This document shows, in pieces, positions 50,219 through 57,814 of a stretch of 64,000 bases of DNA. The stretch comes from Streptomyces olivaceus. Its GTDB lineage: Bacteria; Actinomycetota; Actinomycetes; Streptomycetales; Streptomycetaceae. The stretch is taken from positions 1 through 64,000 of the forward strand of contig NZ_JOFH01000031.1 of NCBI RefSeq assembly GCF_000721235.1. Reading direction: 5' to 3'. Each line of letters opens with the position of its first letter. Positions within the stretch are counted from its first letter, which is position 1. The position numbers and the translations under genes are program-made. The notes beneath the pieces are model-generated. The model did not search any database. It was given only the letters and a program-made list of their open reading frames with translations, and was not told where the DNA came from.

Positions 50219-50246
50219 GATGAGCGGTACTTCCTGGCGTCGGTGA

Positions 50247-50345
50247 TCAGCGCTGGCCCTGGTACAGCTTCTTCACGGTCAGACCGGCGAAGGCGAGAAC
50301 GCCGACGCAGACCAGGACCAGCAGGGCTTCGAAGAAGATCTCCAC
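50247..50345 (-). CDS. 32-aa single-helix membrane peptide
   Basis: A GTG start at 50345 with an excellent ribosome-binding site (AAGGAG, 5 bases ahead) opens a 32-codon frame: short N-terminus MEIFF, one membrane helix EALLVLVCVGVLAFAG, then the basic end LTVKKLYQGQR. A perfect Shine-Dalgarno and the tidy helix plus basic tail argue it is real. It is upstream of the nitrobindin gene (28 bases away) and likely co-transcribed. Function unknown; small helices like this often modulate a transporter or kinase. Confidence 0.6.
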   Translation of the reverse strand: MEIFFEALLVLVCVGVLAFAGLTVKKLYQGQR

Positions 50346-50390
50346 GGGGTGCTCCTTGAGCGGGGGGCATACGACAGGGCCGCCCCCAGC

Positions 50391-50684
50391 TTACGCGGCC
50401 CACCTCGGCTCTTCCCGTCGGACTCCGTCCACGAACGCGGCCCACGCGGGCGAGGCGAACAGGAGCGCTCCGCGACCGGGGTCCTTGCTGTCCCGGACGG
50501 GGACGAGGGAGGGGAGGTTGGGGGCGACTTCGACGCAGGCTCCGCCGTCCTGGTTGCTGTAGCTGCTCTTGCGCCAGTCGGCGGTGCGGAGGAGGTCGTC
50601 GGAGACCTCGACGCAGTTGCCACCGCTTGAGTTGCTGTAGCTGCTCCTGCGCCAAGACACGCTGCTCAGGTCGATGGCTCGCAT
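50391..50684 (-). CDS. DUF397 domain protein (tandem domains)
   Basis: A 97-residue protein with two DUF397 units: SWRRSSYSNSSGGNCVEVSD and WRKSSYSNQDGGACVEVAPN, then the DSKDPGRGALLFASPAWAAF segment. DUF397 genes are a streptomycete speciality, almost always beside an XRE regulator, as here, with 19 bases of overlap. The pair type includes WhiJ-like systems that affect development. The duplicated first half is less common than the single-domain form. Confidence 0.85.
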   Translation of the reverse strand: MRAIDLSSVSWRRSSYSNSSGGNCVEVSDDLLRTADWRKSSYSNQDGGACVEVAPNLPSLVPVRDSKDPGRGALLFASPAWAAFVDGVRREEPRWAA

Positions 50685-51508
50685 GGCGCTTCCTCCAACG
50701 TCCGCAGGATGAACTCGCGCGACTCGGCCGGTGACAGCGCCAAGTCACGCGTCGAATCGTACCTGCGCTGAAGCAGCTCAACCGAGGCGTTTTCTTCGAC
50801 CAGTTCACCGCGCAAATCGTTCTCGATGTATGCCACTACGCGGCCGTTCGACAGCCGCAGAAACATCACGTCGGTGTTGGTCAGCCCGTGCCGCCCGGCA
50901 CTGAACGGCAGCACGTGGAGGGTGATGTTTGCACGCTCGGACACCTCCACCAGGTGGGTCAACTGCTCACGCCATGCACCCATGTCACGTAGCAACGTAC
51001 GCAGCACCGCTTCGGAGAGAATGACGCGAAACGGCGGTGGGGTGTCGCCCTCCAACAGCTGCCTGCGACCGAGACGTGCCTCCACCTGTTGCTCAAGCTC
51101 CGGGGCAGTCAGCCAGCCTGCGGCAAGAGCTTCGCGCGCGTACCCGACGGTCTGAAGGAGCCCCGGTGGAGCGCTCACCGCGTAGTACCACAGGCTGATC
51201 GCCTCGGCCTCCAAGACCATGTACCGGCGGTACCGCTCCTTGAACTGCGTCGGGTCGGCCACCGCCAGCTCCCACAGCGTGAGCAGCATGCCGCCCGTGC
51301 CGTAGTACTGGTCGAGCGCCTCGACGATCTCCGGGCCGCCCAGCGTGTGGCCGTTCTCCAGCTTGCCGAACTGGGACGCGTCCCAGCCCACCACCTCCGC
51401 GACGCCCCGCAGGGACGCGCCCCGCGCCTGCCGGAGCAGCCGCAGCTCCTCCGCGAACCGTGCCCTCGGTTCCTGACTGCGACCCGTGATCGCCCTCCGC
51501 TGCGGCAC
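50666..51508 (-). CDS. XRE regulator with DUF5753 (WhiJ-like)
   Basis: A 280-residue regulator. The N-terminal helix-turn-helix covers FAEELRLLRQARGASLRGVA and EVVGWDASQFGKLENGHTLG. Residues 100-280 are the DUF5753 sensing domain (YAREALAAGWLTAPELEQQV, LHVLPFSAGRHGLTN, DVMFLRLSNGRVVAYIEN). It overlaps the downstream DUF397 gene, forming the standard two-gene unit. A tandem TGTGGAATT repeat (51524-51541) precedes it and may be its operator. Divergent from a small conserved pair at 51680. Confidence 0.88.
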   Translation of the reverse strand: MPQRRAITGRSQEPRARFAEELRLLRQARGASLRGVAEVVGWDASQFGKLENGHTLGGPEIVEALDQYYGTGGMLLTLWELAVADPTQFKERYRRYMVLEAEAISLWYYAVSAPPGLLQTVGYAREALAAGWLTAPELEQQVEARLGRRQLLEGDTPPPFRVILSEAVLRTLLRDMGAWREQLTHLVEVSERANITLHVLPFSAGRHGLTNTDVMFLRLSNGRVVAYIENDLRGELVEENASVELLQRRYDSTRDLALSPAESREFILRTLEEAPCEPST

Positions 51509-51523
51509 CGCGCCCCTCCCGGC

Positions 51524-51541
51524 TGTGGAATTTGTGGAATT
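51524..51541. promoter_or_regulatory. Tandem TGTGGAATT repeat upstream of XRE gene
   Basis: Two head-to-tail copies of TGTGGAATT (51524-51532 and 51533-51541) just upstream of the XRE gene start at 51508 and within the divergent promoter region. Candidate binding site. Confidence 0.5.
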
Positions 51542-51679
51542 TGGAGCGCCCGTTGTGGCACTAGCGGCCGTTCCGGGCTCGGCGACCCTCGGCGTGGGTC
51601 ATGCTCGTAACTGCCCACCACTACACAGAGTAGGGCAACTGTCGCATTCCGTATGATGTTGACGTAAGGGAGCGGACCC

Positions 51680-52072
51680 GTGAGAACAGAACCGGCGGCC
51701 TTCGAACCCGGCAACGTGCTCTACGACACCGCCACCGCCAGGGTCGGCGCGTACCAGGGGCTGACGGGGCCCCGCGCGCTGCTCCGACCCCTCGGCGGGG
51801 GCCGGGAGTGGGAGGCGGAGCCGGCCGGGTTGCGCCGCGCGACCGACCGCGAGCGCATCGGCGCGAGCCTGCGCGCCGCGAACGAGCACACCCAGGCCAG
51901 GCCCCCGGACCCCGGCCCTCTGTGCAGGCCGCCTTTGCCGGTCGCCGGCTGCGAGACCTGCGCCGGGCTGGCCGAGCGGCGGGAGGCGGCGCGGGCGGCG
52001 TTCGACCACAGCGCGGTGTCGGACGCGAACGTCCTGCTGCGCCAGCACCAGCGCGAGGAGCACGAGGGATGA
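51680..52072 (+). CDS. Conserved streptomycete hypothetical protein (130 aa)
   Basis: A 130-residue protein I cannot assign to a characterised family. It starts RTEPAAFEPGNVLYDTATAR (a strand-rich N-terminus, VGAYQGLTGPRALLRPLGGG), has a Cys pair in VAGCETCAGLAERREAARA and ends in a charged helix. Its stop overlaps the next start (ATGA), so the two are a unit. The divergent XRE/DUF397 pair suggests common control. GTG start with GGGAGCGGACC upstream. Confidence 0.65.
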   Translation: MRTEPAAFEPGNVLYDTATARVGAYQGLTGPRALLRPLGGGREWEAEPAGLRRATDRERIGASLRAANEHTQARPPDPGPLCRPPLPVAGCETCAGLAERREAARAAFDHSAVSDANVLLRQHQREEHEG

Positions 52073-52329
52073 CGTACGACGGCGGACTGCCCTACGAGGA
52101 GTGCAGGCGGGCCCAGCGGCTCGCGCCCCGGCGGGACCGGGACCGGGCGCCCCTCTCCCCCGGCTACGCGCTGCCCCCGTTCCACCCGGCGCACCCGCCG
52201 AAGCCCGTGCCGAGGCACCGGGCCTTGCCCCGGCGGCGGCACCGGAGGCTGGACGGTGCCGCCGTCAGCGGCCTGCTCACCGTCCTCTGCGTCGCGACGC
52301 TGCTGGTGACGATCACCGTCGCGTTCTGA
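52069..52329 (+). CDS. Small tail-anchored membrane protein (86 aa)
   Basis: An 86-residue protein: Pro/Arg-rich N-terminal 55 residues (YALPPFHPAHPPKPVPRHRA) and one C-terminal membrane helix, VSGLLTVLCVATLLVTITVA. It is translationally coupled to the 130-aa protein upstream and followed by a large hairpin. Function unknown. Confidence 0.6.
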   Translation: MTYDGGLPYEECRRAQRLAPRRDRDRAPLSPGYALPPFHPAHPPKPVPRHRALPRRRHRRLDGAAVSGLLTVLCVATLLVTITVAF

Positions 52330-52352
52330 GCTCGCTCCGCACCACTGGGCAC

Positions 52353-52420
52353 GATTGGACACTTCGTCCCGGGCGACACCTCGTGCAGACGGCGTGTCGC
52401 CCGGGACAAAGTGTCCAATC
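52353..52420. terminator. 27-bp near-perfect hairpin
   Basis: Arms 52353-52379 and 52394-52420 (27 nt each) are reverse complements apart from one G-T wobble, around a 14-base loop. They begin GATTGGACACTT and read GTCCCGGGCGACAC. It lies between two rightward genes (24 bases after one stop, 22 before the next start). There is no T-run, so it may be a terminator, an RNA processing site or a small mobile palindrome. Confidence 0.7.
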
Positions 52421-52441
52421 ACTGCGGATTACCATGCGGGG

Positions 52442-52804
52442 ATGGCGAAGAAGCTCGTGATCAAGGTGACGGCGGGGGCCGATGCTCCCGAGCGGTGTTC
52501 GCAGGCGTTCACCGTGGCGGCGGTGGCCGTGGCCAGCGGGGTCGACGTGTCGCTGTGGCTGACCGGGGAGTCCGCGTGGTTCGCGGTGCCGGGGCGCGCG
52601 GCCGAGTTCGACCTGCCGCACGCCGCGCCACTGCCCGACCTGCTCGACTCCCTGCTGGCGGGCGGCCGGGTGACCCTGTGCACCCAGTGCGCGGCCCGGC
52701 GCGACCTGACCGAGAAGGACGTCATCGAGGGCGTACGCATCGCGGGCGCGCAGGTCTTCGTACAGGAAGCGATGGCCGACGACACGCAGGCGCTCGTCTA
52801 CTGA
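52442..52804 (+). CDS. DsrE-family sulfur-transfer-like protein
   Basis: A 120-residue DsrE/TusD-type protein. AKKLVIKVTAGADAPERCSQ begins the Rossmann-like fold; the middle reads AVASGVDVSLWLTGESAWFA and the Cys pair LCTQCAARRDLT near residue 80 is a candidate active site. DsrE proteins relay sulfur in tRNA thiolation or sulfur metabolism; the actinobacterial branch is uncharacterised. Start ATG at 52442, just after the hairpin. Confidence 0.8.
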   Translation: MAKKLVIKVTAGADAPERCSQAFTVAAVAVASGVDVSLWLTGESAWFAVPGRAAEFDLPHAAPLPDLLDSLLAGGRVTLCTQCAARRDLTEKDVIEGVRIAGAQVFVQEAMADDTQALVY

Positions 52805-52827
52805 GCGTCCCTCGGACGCCGGGCCGG

Positions 52828-53709
52828 TCAGCCGAGGAGCCTGCCCTGCAGGGCGACCGTCTGCTGGAAGGGCACCTCCTTCGCGCCGCCCTCGCGGCTC
52901 TGCAGGACGACGGCCAGCACGTCCCCGGCGCCGAGGTAGGCCTGCCGGACCTGCTCGGCACCGTACGGCTCGGGCTCGACGTAGACCGAGTACACCAGTT
53001 CGTCGATCTGGGCCGCCGTCGGGAAGTCCTCGTCGGGGACGGTGTCCTCCGTGCCGCGTGCGGCGTAGGCGGGGTTGCTGTAGGACGCGAGGTGGCGGTC
53101 GCGCAGCTCGTCCACGACGGCGGCGGTGTCGAACTGCAGCAGGTAGATCCGCGTATGGGTGCCGTCCTCGGTGGTCCAGCCCCGGGCGGCGATGTGCCGC
53201 AGCCCGTGATCGACGAGCTTCTGCCGCAGCTCGTCGTGCTCCGCCGCGTCGCGGTACTCCTTGAGGAAGGTGTCCGTCGCCAGCCAGCCTTCCGTGCCGC
53301 GCAGCGCCTTGTCGAGCCTCGCGCCCTCGGGTGCCGGCAGCACCAGGGCCCGCAGGTCCGCGTAGTGGGCGCCTGCCTTGTTGGCTTCGTCGAAGGGACC
53401 CGGACTGCCGGACGGGAGCGGTGGGGCGGTGAGCGTCGGATACGTCCATCGTCCGTCCGACTCCGTCACCAGTCCGGGAACGTCCGTCCTCTCCATCCGG
53501 GTGACGCCGTACGCGGTCGTCGACCCGGCCACGGCGAAGACGGCGACGGCCGCGGTCCAGCGCAGCACGGCGCGCAGCACCCGACGGTCACGCTTCGCCG
53601 CCGATGCCGCAGGGAGCACTGCCGCGCAGTCCGCGTCCCGGACCGCCGGTGGAGTGTCGGGCTTCGGCGGCACGGCGGTCATGTCGGGCCGCGTGATCGG
53701 CTCCGTCAC
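52828..53709 (-). CDS. Membrane-anchored extracytoplasmic protein A
   Basis: A 293-residue protein: cytosolic N-terminal 50 residues, one helix (VLRWTAAVAVFAVAGSTTAY), then an extracytoplasmic domain. The block HIAARGWTTEDGTHTRIYLL resembles TGWRVGSKRTVEIRLIQF in the protein encoded at 54464-55270, and DLRALVLPAPEGARL matches DLRELLLKKPRGARE there. The GTG start overlaps the stop of the middle gene (GTGA), after GGGAGG. Unknown function; the three coupled genes likely make a surface complex. Confidence 0.65.
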   Translation of the reverse strand: MTEPITRPDMTAVPPKPDTPPAVRDADCAAVLPAASAAKRDRRVLRAVLRWTAAVAVFAVAGSTTAYGVTRMERTDVPGLVTESDGRWTYPTLTAPPLPSGSPGPFDEANKAGAHYADLRALVLPAPEGARLDKALRGTEGWLATDTFLKEYRDAAEHDELRQKLVDHGLRHIAARGWTTEDGTHTRIYLLQFDTAAVVDELRDRHLASYSNPAYAARGTEDTVPDEDFPTAAQIDELVYSVYVEPEPYGAEQVRQAYLGAGDVLAVVLQSREGGAKEVPFQQTVALQGRLLG

Positions 53710-54467
53710 ACCGACCTCCCCGGCTCGGCGATCCGGTCGAGCTGCTCGGCCAGCAGCGCGGCAACGCTCCTGCCTCCGAATGGCTGCACGCCCTCGGCGG
53801 TGACCGACACCAGGACGTCGCCCCGGTAGGCGTTGCAGAACATGATGTCGAGGCCGTCGTCCGAGTCGGCGGGCAGGCGGTGGCATCTGGCGTCCTTGTG
53901 ACCCTTGACGCGCGGTCCCGCCTCGAAGACGTCCAGTGATTCGAGGAACGCGTCCTGGTCACTCGCCCCGGAGCGCACGGCCGTGTCCTTCATCCGGGTC
54001 AGCACAACGGTCAGACTGACCGCGCCCGTCTGCTCGTTGTCGTGATAGCCCCCGGTACTGGCGTAGCTGCGCATGGCCACGCCCGTGATGTGCCGACGGT
54101 CGATCTCCTTCTCCATCTCCTTGCGCTGCGAGCGCGGCAGGCCGCTCAGCGACTCCTTGCTCAGCGCGGTCGCCCGGGCTCCGCTCAACGAGACGTCCGC
54201 CCCGAACTCTCCGAGGTCGGGCCCCCGCGTCCAGCCGTCGGGCCGGTACGGCACGAGAGCCCCTGCCAGTCCGGTGGCCTCGGCCGCTGGTGTCTTCACG
54301 TCCGCCGTGCCCTCTGGGGATGCCCAGAGGGGCGCGCCCGCGTCCCGGTCCGCGTCGTCGACAGTGGCGGCCGTGTACCCGCAGGCACCGACGACCACGC
54401 CGGTCAGCAGCAGCCCGCCCACAGCGGCTCCGATCCATCGCCCGTGCGGCGTCCGCTCCGCGCTCAC
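53706..54467 (-). CDS. Membrane-anchored / lipoprotein-like protein B
   Basis: A 253-residue protein. The N-terminus RWIGAAVGGLLLTGVVVGAC ends in a plausible lipobox (VGAC, Cys29). The extracellular part includes PDGWTRGPDLGEFGADVSLS, HITGVAMRSYASTGG and the Cys-bearing DARCHRLPADSDDGLDIMFC. It overlaps both neighbours (GTGA-type junctions). Weak resemblance to proteins A and C. No known family assigned. Confidence 0.65.
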   Translation of the reverse strand: MSAERTPHGRWIGAAVGGLLLTGVVVGACGYTAATVDDADRDAGAPLWASPEGTADVKTPAAEATGLAGALVPYRPDGWTRGPDLGEFGADVSLSGARATALSKESLSGLPRSQRKEMEKEIDRRHITGVAMRSYASTGGYHDNEQTGAVSLTVVLTRMKDTAVRSGASDQDAFLESLDVFEAGPRVKGHKDARCHRLPADSDDGLDIMFCNAYRGDVLVSVTAEGVQPFGGRSVAALLAEQLDRIAEPGRSV

Positions 54468-55270
54468 AGCCGCTCCATCTGCCGGCGGGCCAGATCCATG
54501 ATCTCTTCCTTGGCGATCCGTTCGGTGCTGGTCACCCAGATCTCCATCTCGATGTCGCCCCGCCAGGCGTGAGCCTCGGCGTGGTACACCGGGGTCGCGG
54601 ATTCGGGCTCGGCCTCCGGACGGTTGTGGACGAACGCCTCGCCGTCACCGGTACCGGGAACGGGCCACCTGTCCGTGTCGTCCTCCCGTGCCCACCCGGC
54701 CCAGTGCCGGCCCGTGTCGCTGCCCTCCAGCGCGGACAGGACGTCCTCCTGGTGGAACTGGATCAACCGGATCTCCACGGTTCGCTTGCTGCCGACCCGC
54801 CAGCCGGTGACGGCCGCTCGGCGGAATTCGTCGTGGATGAACTGGGAGAACTGCTCGTCCGGCCGCCCGAAGGTCTGGGCATAGCTCGCGAGGCCCAACC
54901 AGCCGTCGCCGCTCTCCGGCCACGCCGCCTCCCTCGCCCCGCGCGGCTTCTTCAGCAGGAGTTCGCGCAGGTCGCCGTCGGTGCGGACCTGGCGGTCCTG
55001 GTCGGCGGGCAGCGGCTTCGGGGCCTCACCCTTGGCGGGAGCGAGTGCGGCCTGCGACAGCGGCGGCAGCTTCGTCGGCTCCCGGTCCGCCTGCACCAGG
55101 AATCCGGCGCAGGTGCCGGCGACCAGGCCCAGTGCGGCGGCGGCCCCGATGAGCAGGGTCGTCCGCCCTCGTCGGCGAGGTGACCGCCCGGCCCCCTCGC
55201 CCGGCGGCGTGCTGTCCTCCGGTGCCTCCGGTGCGGCCGGTGCCGCGGGTCTCGCTGGTTCCTCTTCCAA
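54464..55270 (-). CDS. Membrane-anchored extracytoplasmic protein C
   Basis: A 268-residue protein, first of the three-gene unit. The cytosolic N-terminus is Pro/Glu-rich (EEEPARPAAPAAPEAP). The membrane helix is TTLLIGAAAALGLVAGTCAG. The outer domain carries DLRELLLKKPRGARE, TGWRVGSKRTVEIRLIQFHQ and WRGDIEMEIWVTSTERIA. The shared blocks with protein A show the operon arose by duplication. Function unknown. Confidence 0.65.
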   Translation of the reverse strand: MEEEPARPAAPAAPEAPEDSTPPGEGAGRSPRRRGRTTLLIGAAAALGLVAGTCAGFLVQADREPTKLPPLSQAALAPAKGEAPKPLPADQDRQVRTDGDLRELLLKKPRGAREAAWPESGDGWLGLASYAQTFGRPDEQFSQFIHDEFRRAAVTGWRVGSKRTVEIRLIQFHQEDVLSALEGSDTGRHWAGWAREDDTDRWPVPGTGDGEAFVHNRPEAEPESATPVYHAEAHAWRGDIEMEIWVTSTERIAKEEIMDLARRQMERL

Positions 55271-55414
55271 GACGTCCCCCCCACAGAGCGCTGAAGTGCG
55301 TGTTCCGTATGCGCGCGCTCAGGAGACCGGCGGCCGGTGCCGGGGGTTGCGGCGATCTTGATCACGATTCGGTCATGCCGAGGGAGCGCCACCGGCTTGG
55401 CCGGGGGCTTCCCG

Positions 55415-55801
55415 TCACCGGTCGGCCTGCACCCACAGGCAGAACGGGTGCCCCGACGGGTCGAGCAGGACCCGTACGTCGTCCTGGGGCTGGTGGTCGG
55501 CGAGGCGGGCGCCCTCGGCCACGGCCCGCTCGGTCTCGGCGGCCAGGTCGTCGACCTCGATGTCGAGGTGCAGCATCATCTGCTGCTCGCCCGGGGCGCG
55601 GGACGGCCAGGCGGGCGGCACGTAGGCGGGCTCCGTCTCGAAGGCCAGGGAAGTGCCGGGGGTGCCCGGCGGCGGGCCGATGAGGACCCAGCCGCCGTCC
55701 TCGGCGCGCACCACGTAACCCAGCAGACGCTGGTAGAAGCCGGCGAGTTCGCGGGCGTCGTGCGCGTCCAGTACGACCGTGGACAGCTTCGTCGGGGACA
55801 T
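55415..55801 (-). CDS. VOC-family (glyoxalase/bleomycin-resistance-like) protein
   Basis: A 128-residue vicinal-oxygen-chelate protein, two-module fold: LSTVVLDAHDARELAGFYQR then LGYVVRAEDGGWVLIGP, and LHLDIEVDDLAAETERAVAE followed by VLLDPSGHPFCLWV. Such proteins bind metal and act as dioxygenases, lyases or drug-binding proteins; the streptomycete member's substrate is unknown. I chose the ATG at 55801 (GAGG at a workable distance) over the one at 55810, which would abut its own ribosome site. Confidence 0.82.
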   Translation of the reverse strand: MSPTKLSTVVLDAHDARELAGFYQRLLGYVVRAEDGGWVLIGPPPGTPGTSLAFETEPAYVPPAWPSRAPGEQQMMLHLDIEVDDLAAETERAVAEGARLADHQPQDDVRVLLDPSGHPFCLWVQADR

Positions 55802-55828
55802 GAGCGCCATCCTCGCCGAGGGCCGGGC

Positions 55829-56089
55829 TCAGCGACGGCGTTTCCTGCCGTCGAGTTCGTCCCACCACTCGTCGGACTTCGTGTCGCCCGACGGGTCGTC
55901 CCACCAGCGGTCCTCCGGGCCTCGGCGGTTGGCGACGATGGCGGCCAGCGGCGGGATGAGCATCGCCACGACGCACAGGCCGACGGCGGCCGGCACGGAC
56001 CAGATGCGTACGACGCCCCAGGCCAGGACGAAGAGCACGATGCAGGTCCCCATCATGGCGAAGTAGACGTGCCGCCGCCGTGCGTACAT
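55829..56089 (-). CDS. DUF3099 family membrane protein
   Basis: An 86-residue protein with two helices (VYFAMMGTCIVLFVLAWGVV and VPAAVGLCVVAMLIPPLAAI), then the acidic tail DRWWDDPSGDTKSDEWWDEL and a terminal KRRR. This matches the actinobacterial DUF3099 family, function unknown. Co-directional with the VOC gene 27 bases downstream. Confidence 0.85.
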   Translation of the reverse strand: MYARRRHVYFAMMGTCIVLFVLAWGVVRIWSVPAAVGLCVVAMLIPPLAAIVANRRGPEDRWWDDPSGDTKSDEWWDELDGRKRRR

Positions 56090-56178
56090 GTCTCCAGCGT
56101 AGGCCCGTCACGGCGAAGGGGCCGCGCCACAGGTCGGACACCCGTGGCGCGGCCCCCGGCCGCGTGGCGTGCGTGCCG

Positions 56179-56466
56179 TCAGACGGCGATCGCGACGTCC
56201 GCGAGACCGCCCTGCTGGGCGACGACCGTGCGGTCGGCGGTGCCGCCGGGGACGAGCGCCCGTACGGTCCAGGTGCCCTCGGCCGCGTAGAAGCGGAACT
56301 GGCCCGTGGCGGACGTCGGAACCTCCGCCGTGAACTCGCCGGTGGCGTCCAGCAGACGGACGTAGCCCGTCACCGGCTCGCCGTCGCGGGTCACCTGACC
56401 CTGGATGGTGGTCTCACCGGGCTTGATCGTCGAGGCGTCGGGGCCGCCGGCCTTCGCTCCGCACAT
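56179..56466 (-). CDS. DUF1416 family protein (sulfurtransferase partner)
   Basis: A 95-residue protein, mostly a beta-sandwich (GETTIQGQVTRDGEPVTGYV, RLLDATGEFTAEVPTSATGQ, FRFYAAEGTWTVRALVPGG). It begins MCGAKAGG. DUF1416 proteins nearly always follow a rhodanese-type sulfurtransferase in actinobacteria, as here (30 bases apart), and probably belong to thiosulfate/sulfane sulfur metabolism. Exact role unknown. Confidence 0.88.
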   Translation of the reverse strand: MCGAKAGGPDASTIKPGETTIQGQVTRDGEPVTGYVRLLDATGEFTAEVPTSATGQFRFYAAEGTWTVRALVPGGTADRTVVAQQGGLADVAIAV

Positions 56467-56496
56467 GTCGTTACTCCTGAGGGGTTGGGGGCGGGC

Positions 56497-57342
56497 TTAC
56501 TTCGCGGCGCCGAGCTCGATCGGCACGCCGACGAGGGAGCCGTACTCGGTCCAGGAGCCGTCGTAGTTCTTGACGTTCTCCACGCCCAGCAGCTCGTGCA
56601 GGACGAACCAGGTCAGGGCGGAGCGCTCACCGATGCGGCAGTAGGCGATGGTGTCCTTCGCCAGGTCGACCTGCTCGTCGGTGTACAGCTCCTTGAGCTC
56701 GTCGTCCGACTTGAAGGTGCCGTCGTCGTTGGCGTTCTTCGACCACGGGATGTTGCGGGCGGACGGAACGTGGCCCGGACGCTGCGACTGCTCCTGCGGG
56801 AGGTGCGCCGGGGCGAGCAGCTTGCCGGAGAACTCGTCGGGCGAGCGGACGTCGACCAGGTTCTGCGCGCCGATCGCCTTGACCACGTCGTCGCGGAACG
56901 CGCGGATCGCGGTGTTCTGCGGCTTGGCCTTGTAGTCGGTGGCGGGGCGCTGCGGCACCTCGTCGCCGGCGACCAGCTCGCGGGCGTCCAGCTCCCACTT
57001 CTTGCGGCCGCCGTCGAGGAGCTTGACGCTGTCGTGGCCGTAGAGCTTGAAGTACCAGTACGCGTAGGAGGCGAACCAGTTGTTGTTGCCGCCGTAGAGG
57101 ATCACCAGCGTGTCGTTGGCGATGCCCTTCGCCGAGAGCAGCTTCTCGAAGCCCTCCTGGTCGACGAAGTCGCGGCGGACCGGGTCCTGGAGGTCCTGCG
57201 TCCAGTCGATCCGGATCGCGTTCCTGATGTGGTTCTTCTCGTACGCGGACGTGTCCTCGTCCACCTCGACGATCGCGATGTTCGAGTCGTCCAGGTGGTC
57301 CTGCAGCCAGTCGGCGTCGACCAGGACGTCGCTGCGGCTCAT
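56497..57342 (-). CDS. cysA: Thiosulfate sulfurtransferase (rhodanese)
   Basis: A 281-residue double-rhodanese protein. The N-terminal domain has the inactive loop DTLVILYGGNNNWFASYAYW; the C-terminal domain holds the active Cys in AYCRIGERSALTW. Other landmarks: VLVDADWLQDHLDD, DVRSPDEFSGKLLAP, NYDGSWTEYGSLVGVPIE. It transfers sulfane sulfur from thiosulfate to cyanide or thiols. I use the ATG at 57342 with GGAGAAAAC before it. The cysteine-leader peptide gene lies 146 bases upstream on the same strand. The name follows the actinobacterial usage. Confidence 0.9.
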   Translation of the reverse strand: MSRSDVLVDADWLQDHLDDSNIAIVEVDEDTSAYEKNHIRNAIRIDWTQDLQDPVRRDFVDQEGFEKLLSAKGIANDTLVILYGGNNNWFASYAYWYFKLYGHDSVKLLDGGRKKWELDARELVAGDEVPQRPATDYKAKPQNTAIRAFRDDVVKAIGAQNLVDVRSPDEFSGKLLAPAHLPQEQSQRPGHVPSARNIPWSKNANDDGTFKSDDELKELYTDEQVDLAKDTIAYCRIGERSALTWFVLHELLGVENVKNYDGSWTEYGSLVGVPIELGAAK

Positions 57343-57488
57343 GTTTTCTCCTCCGGGGCAGTTGGCGGCGGGGCGTGCGGTGCGGGGATGCGCGCGCTCG
57401 GGCCGTGCGGCGGCGCGCGGGTGCCCACGACAGAGCGGGGCGGGAGCGAGGGGTGAGGGGGACGTGGACGGCGGCGTCGCCGCCCGCC

Positions 57489-57569
57489 TCAGAAGGTGCG
57501 ACAGAGCATGGCGGCAACGCGGCACAGGTCCACTGCCCGCCGCTTTGTGAGATCCGCCTGTCGCTTCAT
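57489..57569 (-). CDS. Cysteine-type leader peptide (26 aa)
   Basis: A 26-codon frame from ATG 57569: a basic N-terminus (MKRQADLTKRR) and the motif AVDLCRVAAMLCR ending in F. This is the pattern of the actinobacterial leader peptides found ahead of sulfur-assimilation genes, whose paired Cys codons can sense cysteine supply by ribosome stalling. It is upstream of the rhodanese gene on the same strand, with 146 bases between. Too short for routine gene finders. Confidence 0.75.
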   Translation of the reverse strand: MKRQADLTKRRAVDLCRVAAMLCRTF

Positions 57570-57814
57570 GGTGTCGATCGTAAGGACGCGGGACGGGTCG
57601 TGTCACCGACGTGTCGCATAGTGAGACTCGATCGTCCGAATTGTGGGATCAGTGACACCGCCGGGGCGCTCCCGGGGCCGGGAGGACCGATCAGGTGGTG
57701 TTCGCATCTGCGGTACGGACGGCTGCGTCTCGCTCCTCGGACGAGGGAGGGAGCGTCACGAGGGCGTGGGGCGTACCGGTCGCGGGCTGCCTCGTCCTTC
57801 GGCCGACCCTCGTC

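Noticed and set aside
56080..57456. 458-codon plus-strand frame opposite the rhodanese gene
   Set aside because: Antisense shadow; minus strand encodes a full double-rhodanese with active Cys and a family partner.
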